Assembly (NCBI RefSeq): GCF_001541095.1
Contig: NZ_LMXH01000002.1
Span: 448,671-512,670 of the forward strand
Source: Paenibacillus sp. FJAT-26967
Lineage (GTDB): Bacteria; Bacillota; Bacilli; Paenibacillales; NBRC-103111
Direction of reading: 5' to 3'
Length of the DNA: 64,000 bases
The notes beneath the pieces were generated by a model, which saw nothing but the letters and a program-made list of their open reading frames with translations, was not told where the DNA came from and did no database searches. The translations under genes and the position numbers were made by a program. How positions within the stretch are numbered: position 1 is the stretch's first letter; every line of letters begins with the position of its first letter. This document shows positions 16,098 to 25,737 of this stretch, one piece after another.

Positions 16098-16829
16098 CTA
16101 GCCGGTATCGGCGGATAGCGATATTTTGCGTGAATACCGGGTCGCTAGTACGATGCTGAATTCAAACAAAACAATTAGCGGAATGGTCACGGAGATGTGG
16201 GAAATGAAATCGGGGGGTGTAATGGACGCCCCGACGACAGCGAGTCCGATGTAAGCGTACTTGCGTGTCTTTTTTAAATTCTCAGGCGTTAATAATCCCA
16301 GCCGGGTCAGAAAAAGAACCACAAGCGGCAGCTCAAAAGCAATGCCTAACGGGAATACTACATTAAACAACAGCGCAAAGTAGCGGTCAATTCCGTACGT
16401 CTCGGCTGCACCGATATTGTTGTTAATCTGCTGCATGAATTTGATCATCATGGGAAGCACAACCGTATAGCCGAACGAAGTGCCAGACAAGAACAGAACA
16501 AAAGAAGCGGGCACATACAGGAGCGTACCTTTTGCTTCTGTGTCGGTTAAGCCAGGCCGGACGAAAGCCCACACTTGATACAGCAGCAGCGGCAAAGTAA
16601 ACAGAAAGGCGCACAGGAGCGCACATTTCATGTAAATAGCCAGTCCGTCAGGCAAACCGAAGACGTTCCAGTCAAAGTTACTTGCAGCAGGCAAAGACTT
16701 TACCGTTCTCAGAATAGCAGGGGAGATATAAAGCCCTGCAATCATAGCGAGTGTAAAAAAGCACACGACTAGGATCAGTCTTTTTCTAAGTTCGGTCAGG
16801 TGCCCGATCCACTCCGCTTGCTGATCCAA
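16098..16829 (-). CDS. tatC: Twin-arginine translocase subunit TatC
   Basis: A roughly 243-residue polytopic protein with six predicted membrane helices and the conserved N-terminal HLTELRKRL. TatC binds the twin-arginine signal. Two TTG codons (16835 and 16829) follow GAGGTG; the second has the better spacing (7) and is chosen. It lies 60 bases after a GMC dehydrogenase gene and before tatA. With TatA it forms a minimal TatAC system typical of Firmicutes. Confidence 0.93.
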   Translation of the reverse strand: MDQQAEWIGHLTELRKRLILVVCFFTLAMIAGLYISPAILRTVKSLPAASNFDWNVFGLPDGLAIYMKCALLCAFLFTLPLLLYQVWAFVRPGLTDTEAKGTLLYVPASFVLFLSGTSFGYTVVLPMMIKFMQQINNNIGAAETYGIDRYFALLFNVVFPLGIAFELPLVVLFLTRLGLLTPENLKKTRKYAYIGLAVVGASITPPDFISHISVTIPLIVLFEFSIVLATRYSRKISLSADTG

Positions 16830-16890
16830 GTTCAATCACCTCATTTCCATTACATGAGCTATGTTACGGCCCTGTGCGGATGCCGCCAAT

Positions 16891-18612
16891 TCAGACGAGC
16901 GGACCGGCTTTTTTGAGATAGGTCAGAATACCTTCGGCGGCCCGGTAAGATAAAGCGCCAAGTGTCCCGGTCGGATTGTAGCCGCTGTTGTGGGGAAATG
17001 CGGAAGCGCCCAAGACGAATAAGTTGTCCATATCCCACATCTGCATATAATTATTAACTGCTGATGTGGACGGATCGCTGCCCATAATAACACCGCCCGT
17101 ATTATGAGTAGATTGATACGGCACGATGTTATAGGTACTGATGCTGTTCGAGGTTTCCACTTTACTCGGTTTCATCTCTTTCATTACGGCAGTGGTCTTC
17201 TCCGATAGATATTTGACCATTTCCCTGTCCTGATCCTCAAAATCGTAGGTTAAACGAAGAAGAGGCAGGCCGTAAATGTCTTTATATGTCGGATCAAGAT
17301 CAAGATAATGATGCTTCCACGGCAAATTCGCTCCTTGAGTGCTGACGCTTAAGAAACGGTTGGCGTATTTAATCGTCGTTTGTTTAAATTCTTTGCCCCA
17401 TCTTGGGGTTTCTTTGGGAGCCGGATTATGCGCCGCCGGCCTTAGGCCAGCCTGTGTGAAGCGGATATTGGCACCGTGAAGGAACTTCAAATCCGTATGA
17501 TCGAAGTTATCCCCGTTAAAATCATCGAAGCAGCTTCCGAGTGCTCCAGCTCCAGCGTATAGATTGAATTCTTGATCGTCATAGAAACCGAATGCATTAC
17601 CGCCTGTAATCTGATAGGCATAATTGCGTCCGATTACACCGCTGCCGGTTTTAGGGTCGTAAGGTTTGCCGATGTTAGAGGTAAGCAGCAGCCTTACATT
17701 GTTAAACACGTAGCTGGTCATAATGACAATGTCCGCAGGCTGCTCAAATTCTTCGCCTGTCGGTGTATTGACATAAACAACACCCGTCGCTTTGCCGCCG
17801 CTATGGAGAATCTTGATAACGTTGGCATTTGTACGAATTTCCAGATTTCCGGTTTTCTCCGCTACAGGCAGCACGGTCACGGTCGGATCGGCCTTTGCTC
17901 CATATTCGCATCCGAACCGGTCACAGAAAGAGCAGTACTGACAGGCCGCTCGTGCAATGCCATCGGGATTCGTATAGTTCTCCGACAGATTGGCCGAAGG
18001 AATCATGTAAGGGTTGAAGCCGAGCTTCCTGGAAGCTTCCTCAAACATCGTGATGGCGGGCGTTTTTTTCATCGGCCCGGTCGGAAATGGGGCGGAACGC
18101 GTCCCAACCATTTTATTTTGTTCTTTTTCCCCGGAGATTCCGGCCATTTTCTCGTATTTATCAAAGTATGGCTCCAGTTGGTCATAGGTAATTCCCCAGT
18201 CTTGTAGAAGCATTCCCTCCGGAATCTTGTTCTTGCCATAGCGTTCGATGGTCTTCGAGCGGATTTCAAAATCGTAAGGAAGGAACCGGTAATTCTGGCC
18301 GTTCCAGTGAATGCCTGCCCCGCCTAGTCCGTCTCCCATCAAAAAAGATCCGTAAGATCTCATCGGAAGTGAGCGTACTTTCTCATTGCTTCGGAAAGTT
18401 ACGGTTTCCTTGGATAAGTCCTGCATCAGCTCATAGCGCAGAGCATAGCGGAGTTCATCATGAGACATGTAGTAGTCTTCCGTTTTGCGGCTTTTGCCGC
18501 GTTCGAGCCCGACAACTTTGTGGCCGGCTTTCGTTAATTCTGCCGCGATAATACCGCCGGCCCAGCCCATTCCGACGATCACGACCGGTACTTTCGGAAG
18601 TTTAGTAGCCAT
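16891..18612 (-). CDS. GMC-family flavoprotein dehydrogenase, large subunit
   Basis: A 573-residue GMC oxidoreductase of the gluconate 2-dehydrogenase/fructose dehydrogenase large-subunit type. The FAD motif GMGWAGG is at 14-20, and the C-terminal GMC domain has HNSGYNPTGTLGALSYRAAE. A Cys cluster C224-x2-C227-x2-C230-x4-C235 is the pattern that in related membrane dehydrogenases holds an Fe-S cluster. It has no signal peptide; in this family it is exported folded together with the Tat-signal small subunit, which here is encoded 20 bases upstream. AAGGAGG sets the start. The sugar or polyol substrate is unknown. Confidence 0.88.
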   Translation of the reverse strand: MATKLPKVPVVIVGMGWAGGIIAAELTKAGHKVVGLERGKSRKTEDYYMSHDELRYALRYELMQDLSKETVTFRSNEKVRSLPMRSYGSFLMGDGLGGAGIHWNGQNYRFLPYDFEIRSKTIERYGKNKIPEGMLLQDWGITYDQLEPYFDKYEKMAGISGEKEQNKMVGTRSAPFPTGPMKKTPAITMFEEASRKLGFNPYMIPSANLSENYTNPDGIARAACQYCSFCDRFGCEYGAKADPTVTVLPVAEKTGNLEIRTNANVIKILHSGGKATGVVYVNTPTGEEFEQPADIVIMTSYVFNNVRLLLTSNIGKPYDPKTGSGVIGRNYAYQITGGNAFGFYDDQEFNLYAGAGALGSCFDDFNGDNFDHTDLKFLHGANIRFTQAGLRPAAHNPAPKETPRWGKEFKQTTIKYANRFLSVSTQGANLPWKHHYLDLDPTYKDIYGLPLLRLTYDFEDQDREMVKYLSEKTTAVMKEMKPSKVETSNSISTYNIVPYQSTHNTGGVIMGSDPSTSAVNNYMQMWDMDNLFVLGASAFPHNSGYNPTGTLGALSYRAAEGILTYLKKAGPLV

Positions 18613-18632
18613 TATGTTCGTAATCCTCCTTG

Positions 18633-19406
18633 TCAGGAATGTTTAAGATGATCGTGCAGACTGAGCGGCTCCATGGTAACAAACTCATTTTTATCGATAA
18701 TCGTCATGTAGCTCATCTGGTCCCCCGGGTATTTGCGCATTTTCCAGCCGCCCATGTTTTTATTGCCGCCGTACAGCGGGTCGGAGTACACGCCCTCAAT
18801 GGTTAGCGTGCGCAGCATTTCAAAGAATGTAGAGCTCGGTACTCCGTTAAGCTGCACTTCTTTTCCCTTTTCAAAAGCTGTCAGTACCTCATCCTGTTCG
18901 TTAGCAGCCAAATCGGCAAAAGCTTTCTGGTATTTTTTGCTGCTGTGGTCATTCAATACTTGGAGCCCCATCACGAATAGCTCGTTCCTCTTGTAGCTGT
19001 CCTGGTATCCCTGCGTAACTTCGGCTTTGTAGAATGGACCCATCATATAGTCCTTCGCATTAAGACCCCACTGGCCCGCCATCTGGTGATCAATATAATA
19101 AGCAACGCCGAGTTCTTTGGCCCCCGGTCCGAGTTCATCTTTGGGGAAAATCCGCTCAGCTGCCGCCTCTGTAATCCGGAGCTGTTCTTGATTAAAGAAC
19201 ATCGGCGCTTGATTGTAATCTTTTGCATTTCCGGCCGGCTGCGTTTCGGGAGCGGCCTGCTCGGGTTTAGTGGCGCCGTTCATGCTGCTGCCGACAATTC
19301 CCCCGATCACACCGCCTGCGACAAGGCCGCCGAGTGCTGCGCCGGAAACTTTTAGAAAATTGCGGCGGGAAGCGTCTTTTGGTGGTTTGGTCTGATTTTC
19401 TGCCAT
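18633..19406 (-). CDS. Gluconate 2-dehydrogenase subunit 3-like protein with Tat signal
   Basis: A 257-residue small (gamma) subunit. The N-terminus carries a textbook twin-arginine signal, SRRNFLK at about 13-19, followed by a Gly/Ala-rich hydrophobic stretch. The remainder matches the gluconate 2-DH subunit 3 family (for example TEAAAERIFPKDELGPGAKELGVAYYID). It probably carries the GMC subunit through the Tat pore. CAGGAGG precedes the ATG. It is the first gene of the dehydrogenase-tatC-tatA operon. Confidence 0.9.
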   Translation of the reverse strand: MAENQTKPPKDASRRNFLKVSGAALGGLVAGGVIGGIVGSSMNGATKPEQAAPETQPAGNAKDYNQAPMFFNQEQLRITEAAAERIFPKDELGPGAKELGVAYYIDHQMAGQWGLNAKDYMMGPFYKAEVTQGYQDSYKRNELFVMGLQVLNDHSSKKYQKAFADLAANEQDEVLTAFEKGKEVQLNGVPSSTFFEMLRTLTIEGVYSDPLYGGNKNMGGWKMRKYPGDQMSYMTIIDKNEFVTMEPLSLHDHLKHS

Positions 19407-19560
19407 GTACGTGCCTCCTGTAACAGGGAGATCCCCAGCCGCAGCGAATTGTGAAACCTTGGATCGGGTGCGGCGCGGAGAACAACCTGGCTGGTGATAT
19501 ACCCAAGTATCTCCTTATTTAGGGAAATGTATGTAAGTCCATTTAAAAGCTGTGCACAAT

Positions 19561-19593
19561 AAAAAACGGAATCTTAGAAAGACTCCGTTTTTC
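19561..19593 (-). terminator. Terminator after the cytochrome c gene
   Basis: On the minus strand ACGGAGTCTT pairs with AAGATTCCGT (one mismatch) before a T-run. It separates the cytochrome gene from the dehydrogenase operon, perhaps only partly. Confidence 0.8.
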
Positions 19594-19617
19594 TTTAGAA
19601 TGTAAGTCGGTTGATGT

Positions 19618-20022
19618 TTATTTTTTGGCTGCAAGCCAAGCTGATAAGGCCTGGATATCGGCATCACTTAAAGTCCCTTTAAATGCAGGCATGCCGCCTT
19701 TGCCGTTAAGCAGAATGTTCTTAACATCCGCTTCACTCAAATGGCTGCCCGCTTTTTGAAGATTTGGACCTATACCGCCGCCCAAATCTGTTCCGTGGCA
19801 GGCTATGCATTGTGCCTTATACAGGGACTCCGCTTGTGCTGTCTGGCTTCCGCCTTCTCCCTGGGTTGTACCGGGTGTCGCTCCCGGGCTTGCCGCAGGT
19901 GCTGTCGGCGCAGGAGTTGATTCAGCAGGTGTCGTCGGCTGTACTTCTTCTTTCTGGCCGCAAGCTGCGAGTGCTCCGGCGATGAGGAGAGTGGCCGTTA
20001 GAGCTGCAAATCGTTTATTCAT
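19618..20022 (-). CDS. Lipoprotein cytochrome c (c551 type)
   Basis: A 134-residue small class I cytochrome c. A lipoprotein signal ends at the lipobox LAAC (C21); a Pro/Thr/Ala-rich linker (about 25-60) follows, and then one haem site CIACH and a likely axial Met in GGMPAFKG. This is the usual design of membrane-tethered cytochromes in Gram-positives. GGAGGTGA sets the start. Being directly upstream of the dehydrogenase operon, it is a good candidate electron acceptor for the GMC enzyme; a terminator between them implies separate or stepped expression. Confidence 0.9.
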   Translation of the reverse strand: MNKRFAALTATLLIAGALAACGQKEEVQPTTPAESTPAPTAPAASPGATPGTTQGEGGSQTAQAESLYKAQCIACHGTDLGGGIGPNLQKAGSHLSEADVKNILLNGKGGMPAFKGTLSDADIQALSAWLAAKK

Positions 20023-20220
20023 ATGTTTTCACCTCCAATCGAGCGTGATTCTGGCAAGTTCCTCAGGAGTAGTGTGGCGACTGAACCCGCATCGTATTCG
20101 TACCTGAGGAAGCTCGTAGGGAAGAAAAACGGCAATCCTTACAAATCAGCGGTTTTGGCTCCAAAAAAAGACAAATTCCTTTTCTTAATCTGAGGTATCT
20201 GCTAAACTATGTCTTAACTT

Positions 20221-20253
20221 GTGCGCTTTTCTCGGATAAAGAGCGCGTTTTTT
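20221..20253 (+). terminator. Hairpin plus T-run in the metH leader
   Basis: GCGCT pairs with AGCGC, extended by T-G and T-A pairs, and is followed by TTTTTT. It lies 35 bases before the metH start, so it is either an attenuator or a terminator for transcription entering from upstream. Confidence 0.55.
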
Positions 20254-20288
20254 AGCATATGTTCGTGGAAAGGAAGTAGGAGAGACGG

Positions 20289-23200
20289 ATGAAACGCAGC
20301 TTGGAAGACCAATTACAAAGAAAAATTCTTATACTCGATGGCGCCATGGGAACGATGATCCAACAGGAGGATCTCACTGCAGATGATTTTGGCGGGGAAG
20401 AATTAGACGGATGCAATGAGATGCTGGTGCTTACGCGCCCTGACGTGATCCGTACCATACATGAGAAATACTTTGAAGCCGGTTCGGATATTGTCGAAAC
20501 GAATACGTTCGGCGCAACAAGTGTCGTGCTCGCTGAATATGACATTCAAGACCGTGCCAGGGAGATTAATTTGGCTGCGGCCAAACTGGCTATCGAAGCT
20601 GCAGAGAAATATTCCACTCCGGAATGGCCGCGTTATGTGGCAGGCGCTCTCGGACCGACGACCAAGACGCTATCCGTAACAGGCGGCGTCACGTTTGAAC
20701 AGCTGGAAGAAAGCTATTACGAGCAAGTAATTGCTTTAATCGAGGCGGGTGTGGATGCGCTGCTACTGGAGACCTCGCAGGATACGCTTAACGTGAAAGC
20801 AGGCGGCATAGCGATTAAGCGAGCCTTCGAGACAACCGGCGTAGAACTGCCGATCATGATTTCCGGAACGATTGAGCCTATGGGTACAACGCTCGCCGGC
20901 CAGAACATTGAATCGTTCTATATTTCACTGGAGCACTTGAAGCCGATTTCCATCGGGCTTAACTGTGCAACCGGACCGGAATTCATGCGGGATCATATCC
21001 GTACACTCTCCGGTATCGCGGACACGTCCATTTCCTGCTATCCGAATGCCGGACTTCCGGACGAGAATGGACATTATCATGAATCGCCGGAATCGCTTGC
21101 CAAGAAAATGGGCGCCTTCGCCGAGCAGGGCTGGATTAACATAGCAGGTGGCTGTTGCGGAACAACGCCTGATCATATACGTGCGCTCGCGGAAACCATG
21201 AGCAACTATCCGCCTCGTCCTCAAACCGGCACGCACCCGCCGGCAGTTTCTGGGATTGAAACCGTCTATATTGAACCGGAGAACCGTCCGATTATGGTCG
21301 GCGAGCGCACGAATGTGTCGGGCTCCCGTAAATTCAAGCGGCTCATTAAGGAAGACAAGTTCGAGGAGGCTTCCGAAGTTGCGCGCGCGCAAGTGAAGAA
21401 CGGGGCTCACGTTATTGATATCAATCTTCAGGACACGGATATCGAAGAATCTGCGGCAATGGAGACTTTTCTTAAACAAGTTGTGAACAAAGTAAAAGTA
21501 CCGCTGATGATTGATTCGACCTACGATCATATTATCGAACTCGGTCTAAAGCATTCTCAAGGTAAAGCCATTATCAATTCCATTAACCTGGAGGATGGCG
21601 AAACCAAGTTTGAAGCGATCCTTCCTTTAATACATAGATACGGAGCAGCGGTTGTCTGTATCTTGATTGACGAAAGAGGTCAGGCCGTATCCCGGGAAGC
21701 CAAGATTGAAGTGGCATCGCGTTCGTATGATTTACTGGTGAATAAATACGGCATGAAGCCTCATGATATTATTTTTGATCCGAATATGTTTCCGATAGGT
21801 TCTGGAGACCCTCAGTATCTGGGTTCGTCCGTTGAAACTATCGAGGGCATCCGGGCGATTAAAGAGAAATTCCCTGAATGCAAAACGATTCTCGGCCTCA
21901 GCAACATTTCTTTCGGACTACCTCCGGCGGGTCGAGAAGTTCTCAATTCCGTTTATTTGTACCACTGTACGAAAGCCGGACTTGATTACGCGATCGTCAA
22001 CACCGAGACGCTTGAGCGTTATGCATCCATTCCGGAGCATGAGAGACAGCTCGCGGAAAACCTGATTTTCAATACGAATGATCAGACTCTTGCTGAATTC
22101 GTTGCTGTTTTCCGGGAAAAGAAAGTCGATAAGAAGGAAAAGATCTCGAATCTTTCGCTGGAAGAGCGTCTCAGCTCTTATGTAGTGGAAGGAACGAAGG
22201 AAGGTTTGCTTCCGGATCTGGAAGAGGCACTGAAGAAGTACGCGCCTCTGGAAGTCATTAACGGACCTCTGATGGAAGGCATGAGTGAGGTCGGGCGCTT
22301 GTTCAATAACAACGAGCTAATCGTTGCGGAGGTATTGCAGAGTGCCGAAGTAATGAAGGCTTCTGTCGCTTATCTGGAGCAATTCATGGAGAAAGAGGAG
22401 TCTGCCGTCAAAGGGAAAATTCTGCTTGCGACGGTGAAAGGCGATGTCCATGACATCGGCAAGAACCTGGTTGAGATTATTCTTTCCAATAACGGGTACA
22501 AAATTATCAATTTAGGTATTAAAGTGCCGCCTGAACAGCTCATTGAAGCTTTCCGCAGGGAAAAGCCGGATGCGATCGGTTTATCGGGACTGCTCGTCAA
22601 GTCCGCACAGCAGATGATTGTTACGGCGCAGGATTTACGCAGCGCAGGCATTGATGTTCCGATTATGGTGGGAGGCGCAGCGTTAAACCGTAAATTTACG
22701 AAGACGCGTATTTCACCTGAATATGACGGACTTGTCCTTTATGCCAAAGACGCGATGGATGGTCTGGATATCGCCAATAAGATCAGCGATCCGGTTCATC
22801 GCGAGCGCCTCATCCAGGAGCTGCGTGAGCTTAAGGAATCCGATGTCATGGAGGCGGGACGCAAGGAAGCACCTGTAATGCCGGTTCTTACGCGTGTAAA
22901 GTCGACTGCAGTCGACTTCACACTTCCGGTTTCGGTTCCGCCTGATCTGGATCGTCACGTGCTCCGTGATTATCCGATCTCGCATCTCATGCCGTATGTG
23001 AATATGCAGATGCTGCTCGGTCATCATTTAGGCCTCAAAGGTAAGGTGGAGAAACTCGTCGCCGAGAGAGATCCCAAGACTTTGCAGCTTAAAGAGACGG
23101 TGGACACGATACTGAATGAGGCTCAAAGGGAAGGGATTATCCGCGCGCAGGGGATGTACCGTTTCTTCCCGGCCCAGGGTGACGGTAACGATGTCGTGAT

Positions 23201-23732
23201 CTATGATCCTGAGGATCAGACGAAGGAGATCAAACGGTTTACTTTCCCGCGCCAGAACACGGAGCCGTACCTCTGCCTGGCTGACTATTTGAAGCCGGTT
23301 GAGAGCGGCATCATGGATTACGTCGGTTTTATCGTTGTAACGGCAGGCCAAGGAATCAACGAATTGGCGCGTACATGGCGCGATCAGGGCGATTACCTGC
23401 GTTCGCATGCGCTTCAGTCGACTGCGCTTGAAGTTGCTGAAGCTTTCGCTGAGCGGGTGCATCACATCATGCGTGATGTGTGGGGCATCCAGGACTCTGC
23501 GACGATGACGATGCAGGAGAGGTTCGGTGCCAAGTACACCGGCCAGCGCTTCTCGTTCGGTTATCCGGCATGTCCGAATCTGGAAGACCAGGCTCCCCTA
23601 TTCGAGCTCATGAAGCCGGAGGATATCGGTATTGAGCTGACCGAAGGATTCATGATGGAGCCGGAAGCTTCTGTGTCCGCCATTGTATTTGCCCATCCGC
23701 AAGCCCGTTACTTTAATGTAGACAAAGTATAA
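20289..23732 (+). CDS. metH: Cobalamin-dependent methionine synthase
   Basis: An 1147-residue four-module enzyme transferring methyl from methyl-tetrahydrofolate to homocysteine. The homocysteine module (1 to about 320) has the zinc ligands in LNCATG (near 225) and GGCCGTTPDH (near 289). The pterin module follows (about 335-620, starting MVGERTNVSGSRKF). The B12 module has DVHDIGKN (near 719), whose His ligates cobalt. The last 280 residues are the AdoMet activation domain. AGGAG precedes the ATG. No SAM or cobalamin riboswitch was recognised in the short leader. Confidence 0.97.
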   Translation: MKRSLEDQLQRKILILDGAMGTMIQQEDLTADDFGGEELDGCNEMLVLTRPDVIRTIHEKYFEAGSDIVETNTFGATSVVLAEYDIQDRAREINLAAAKLAIEAAEKYSTPEWPRYVAGALGPTTKTLSVTGGVTFEQLEESYYEQVIALIEAGVDALLLETSQDTLNVKAGGIAIKRAFETTGVELPIMISGTIEPMGTTLAGQNIESFYISLEHLKPISIGLNCATGPEFMRDHIRTLSGIADTSISCYPNAGLPDENGHYHESPESLAKKMGAFAEQGWINIAGGCCGTTPDHIRALAETMSNYPPRPQTGTHPPAVSGIETVYIEPENRPIMVGERTNVSGSRKFKRLIKEDKFEEASEVARAQVKNGAHVIDINLQDTDIEESAAMETFLKQVVNKVKVPLMIDSTYDHIIELGLKHSQGKAIINSINLEDGETKFEAILPLIHRYGAAVVCILIDERGQAVSREAKIEVASRSYDLLVNKYGMKPHDIIFDPNMFPIGSGDPQYLGSSVETIEGIRAIKEKFPECKTILGLSNISFGLPPAGREVLNSVYLYHCTKAGLDYAIVNTETLERYASIPEHERQLAENLIFNTNDQTLAEFVAVFREKKVDKKEKISNLSLEERLSSYVVEGTKEGLLPDLEEALKKYAPLEVINGPLMEGMSEVGRLFNNNELIVAEVLQSAEVMKASVAYLEQFMEKEESAVKGKILLATVKGDVHDIGKNLVEIILSNNGYKIINLGIKVPPEQLIEAFRREKPDAIGLSGLLVKSAQQMIVTAQDLRSAGIDVPIMVGGAALNRKFTKTRISPEYDGLVLYAKDAMDGLDIANKISDPVHRERLIQELRELKESDVMEAGRKEAPVMPVLTRVKSTAVDFTLPVSVPPDLDRHVLRDYPISHLMPYVNMQMLLGHHLGLKGKVEKLVAERDPKTLQLKETVDTILNEAQREGIIRAQGMYRFFPAQGDGNDVVIYDPEDQTKEIKRFTFPRQNTEPYLCLADYLKPVESGIMDYVGFIVVTAGQGINELARTWRDQGDYLRSHALQSTALEVAEAFAERVHHIMRDVWGIQDSATMTMQERFGAKYTGQRFSFGYPACPNLEDQAPLFELMKPEDIGIELTEGFMMEPEASVSAIVFAHPQARYFNVDKV

Positions 23733-23840
23733 CGCAGTTTAGCGGGCTCTTAACTTCAATATACTTTTAACTGAACCTGCACGGTTAGCGTTTCACTGGT
23801 CAAGGATAAGCTGGGGGAGTTAGCGGATTCAGTGTTGAGA

Positions 23841-23874
23841 AAAGACGGTTCTTCCATGCGGAAGAGCCGTCTTT
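23841..23874 (+). terminator. Terminator after metH
   Basis: AAAGACGGTTCTTCC pairs with GGAAGAGCCGTCTTT (one G-T pair) around ATGC. It lies 108 bases after the metH stop. Confidence 0.85.
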
Positions 23875-23987
23875 GTGTCCTCTAATCCCCGTATAAAAGC
23901 CAGCGTTTGTTTGACTTCCGATTCGTTTTTTTATAGCATGGTTAAAAAAAGCTGCAAAACAGACAGAACAGAAACGGGGAACCAGAC

Positions 23988-24914
23988 GTGGAACTGTATT
24001 TTCTCGGGACGGGAGCAGGAATGCCGGCCCGTCACCGCAATGTCACATCCATCGTGTTGAATTTGCTGCCGGAAAGAGGGACGATCTGGCTGTTTGACTG
24101 CGGCGAAGGAACGCAGCATCAGATTTTGCGCTCGCCGGTGAAGCTGAGCAAGTCCGAAAAAATGTTTATTACGCATCTGCATGGAGATCATCTTTTTGGA
24201 CTTCCCGGACTGCTGAGCAGCCGTTCCTATCAAGGCGGGGATACGCCTTTTGTGATTTACGGACCGAAAGGCCTCAAAGCTTTTGTAGATACTTCACTCG
24301 GGCTAAGTCAGGTCCACCTGGATTATGAGCTCGTGGTACACGAGATTGAAGGGGATGGCGTGGTCTTCGAGGATGCTAACTTCCGGGTCGAAGCGGCTTC
24401 TCTCGAACACCGGATCGAATGTTTCGGTTACCGGATTATTGAGAAGGACCTTCCAGGCAAACTGCAGCTGGATAAGTTGAAAGAACTCGGTGTAACGGCC
24501 GGGCCTCTGTACGGGCGTCTGAAACAGGGGCACACCGTTCTGCTCGAAGACGGGCGTGAGCTCAAAGGTGACCAGTTCGTCGGTCCGTCTATCAAGGGAC
24601 GGATTGTAACGATTCTGGGCGATACCAAGCCCTGCTCCAACTCTTCTCTGCTGGCCGCGGATGCCGATGTATTGGTGCACGAGGCAACCTTCGGGGCGGA
24701 AAGATCGGATTTGGCGGATGCCTACGATCATTCCACTACCGAGCAAGCTGCGCGGACTGCGAAGGAAGCTGGCGTGAAGACACTGATCATGACGCATATC
24801 AGTTCCCGTTATCAAGGGGATGGAGCGGATCAGCTCGTGCAGGAGGCCAGAGCCCATCACGCGGATTCCTGGCTCGCGGAAGATTTCTGGAGCTATACGG
24901 TGCCCAGAAAATAA
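23988..24914 (+). CDS. rnz: Ribonuclease Z
   Basis: A 308-residue metallo-beta-lactamase-fold endonuclease that trims tRNA 3' ends. The zinc motif THLHGDH is at 62-68 and further His/Asp ligands lie in GDTKPC and MTHISSRY. Length agrees with bacterial RNase Z. The start is GTG with GGGGA eight bases upstream. It has its own terminator, shared with the convergent nitroreductase gene. Confidence 0.95.
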   Translation: MELYFLGTGAGMPARHRNVTSIVLNLLPERGTIWLFDCGEGTQHQILRSPVKLSKSEKMFITHLHGDHLFGLPGLLSSRSYQGGDTPFVIYGPKGLKAFVDTSLGLSQVHLDYELVVHEIEGDGVVFEDANFRVEAASLEHRIECFGYRIIEKDLPGKLQLDKLKELGVTAGPLYGRLKQGHTVLLEDGRELKGDQFVGPSIKGRIVTILGDTKPCSNSSLLAADADVLVHEATFGAERSDLADAYDHSTTEQAARTAKEAGVKTLIMTHISSRYQGDGADQLVQEARAHHADSWLAEDFWSYTVPRK

Positions 24915-24970
24915 CGAAATCTAAGAACGATGTAAACTTCAGTACAATGCGTGCATCAAAGCGTATACGC

Positions 24971-25019
24971 AAGAAGCCCGGTTTTCTCTATTGCAGAGAA
25001 ATCCGGGCTATTCTTTTTT
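24971..25019. terminator. Bidirectional terminator, rnz and nitroreductase
   Basis: AGCCCGGTTTTCTC pairs with GAGAAATCCGGGCT (one mismatch), followed by ATTCTTTTTT. Confidence 0.88.
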
Positions 25020-25041
25020 ACAGGCATAGGGAAATCAATAA

Positions 25042-25647
25042 TTAATCCGTCCAAGCCGCGCCAAAAGTGCCTTTATACAAGGACTCTACCGTGCTGCGGC
25101 GGTTAGAAGGCTGTTCACGCTCCAAGTTGCGCTCGGACAGAGATTCGGTGTTGCCGTGGTAACCGATAGCGATGACCGCATGTACTTCATATTCCTGCGG
25201 AATGTTGAGCAAGTTACGTGCTTTGTCCCGGTCAAAGCCGGCCATGGCATGGGCGGAAAGTCCTTGACGCGTAGCTTCAAGAGCCAAGTAACCCCAAGAT
25301 GTACCGGCATCGAAAGCGTGTGAGCCATTCACCCCTCCGCTAGGCGTAGGTGTGTGTGAGATCAGCAGGGCGAGGACGGAAGCATTCAGGCACCATTCCG
25401 CATTAGCAGGGAGGATGAATTCGGCGAATAGCTGCTTTTCTTCCTTCGTTTGTGCGAGGATATAACGCCATGGCTGCAGGTTACTGGCGGAAGGAGCCCA
25501 GCGGGCCGCTTCAAATAGACTGAGTAGAATCTCGTCCGAAATTTGCTTGTCGATAAAAGCCCTCGGTGACCATCGGTTAAGAAAGATAGGGTTAATATCA
25601 TAAGCGGCATGACGTGTGTTCTGTACTTCATAATGTTTATCCTGCAT
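25042..25647 (-). CDS. Nitroreductase-family FMN protein
   Basis: A 201-residue member of the nitroreductase family of dimeric FMN-dependent NAD(P)H oxidoreductases. RWSPRAF near the N-terminus and AARWAPSASNLQPWRY (FMN contacts) are typical; the end of the family fold is seen in ALEATRQGLSAHAMAGFD. AGGAGG, seven bases before, supports the ATG at 25647 rather than upstream in-frame codons. The substrate (nitro compound, quinone or other) cannot be told. Confidence 0.9.
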   Translation of the reverse strand: MQDKHYEVQNTRHAAYDINPIFLNRWSPRAFIDKQISDEILLSLFEAARWAPSASNLQPWRYILAQTKEEKQLFAEFILPANAEWCLNASVLALLISHTPTPSGGVNGSHAFDAGTSWGYLALEATRQGLSAHAMAGFDRDKARNLLNIPQEYEVHAVIAIGYHGNTESLSERNLEREQPSNRRSTVESLYKGTFGAAWTD

Positions 25648-25737
25648 GTCCATTCCTCCTGTCCGGCTGCGGCCAAGTACGGGCTGCATTCCGCTTTGTT
25701 TGATAGGTGGTCACATAAAAAGATTACATCTTAGTAT

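Noticed and set aside
19267-19506. 79-codon minus frame with AAGGAG before a TTG
   Set aside because: It overlaps the Tat-signal subunit in another frame and codes for an Arg/Cys-rich product without features; the ribosome site may belong to a lost leader ORF.
20160-20288. SAM or cobalamin riboswitch before metH
   Set aside because: The leader is short and I see neither the SAM-I core nor a B12 box; only a simple hairpin is present.
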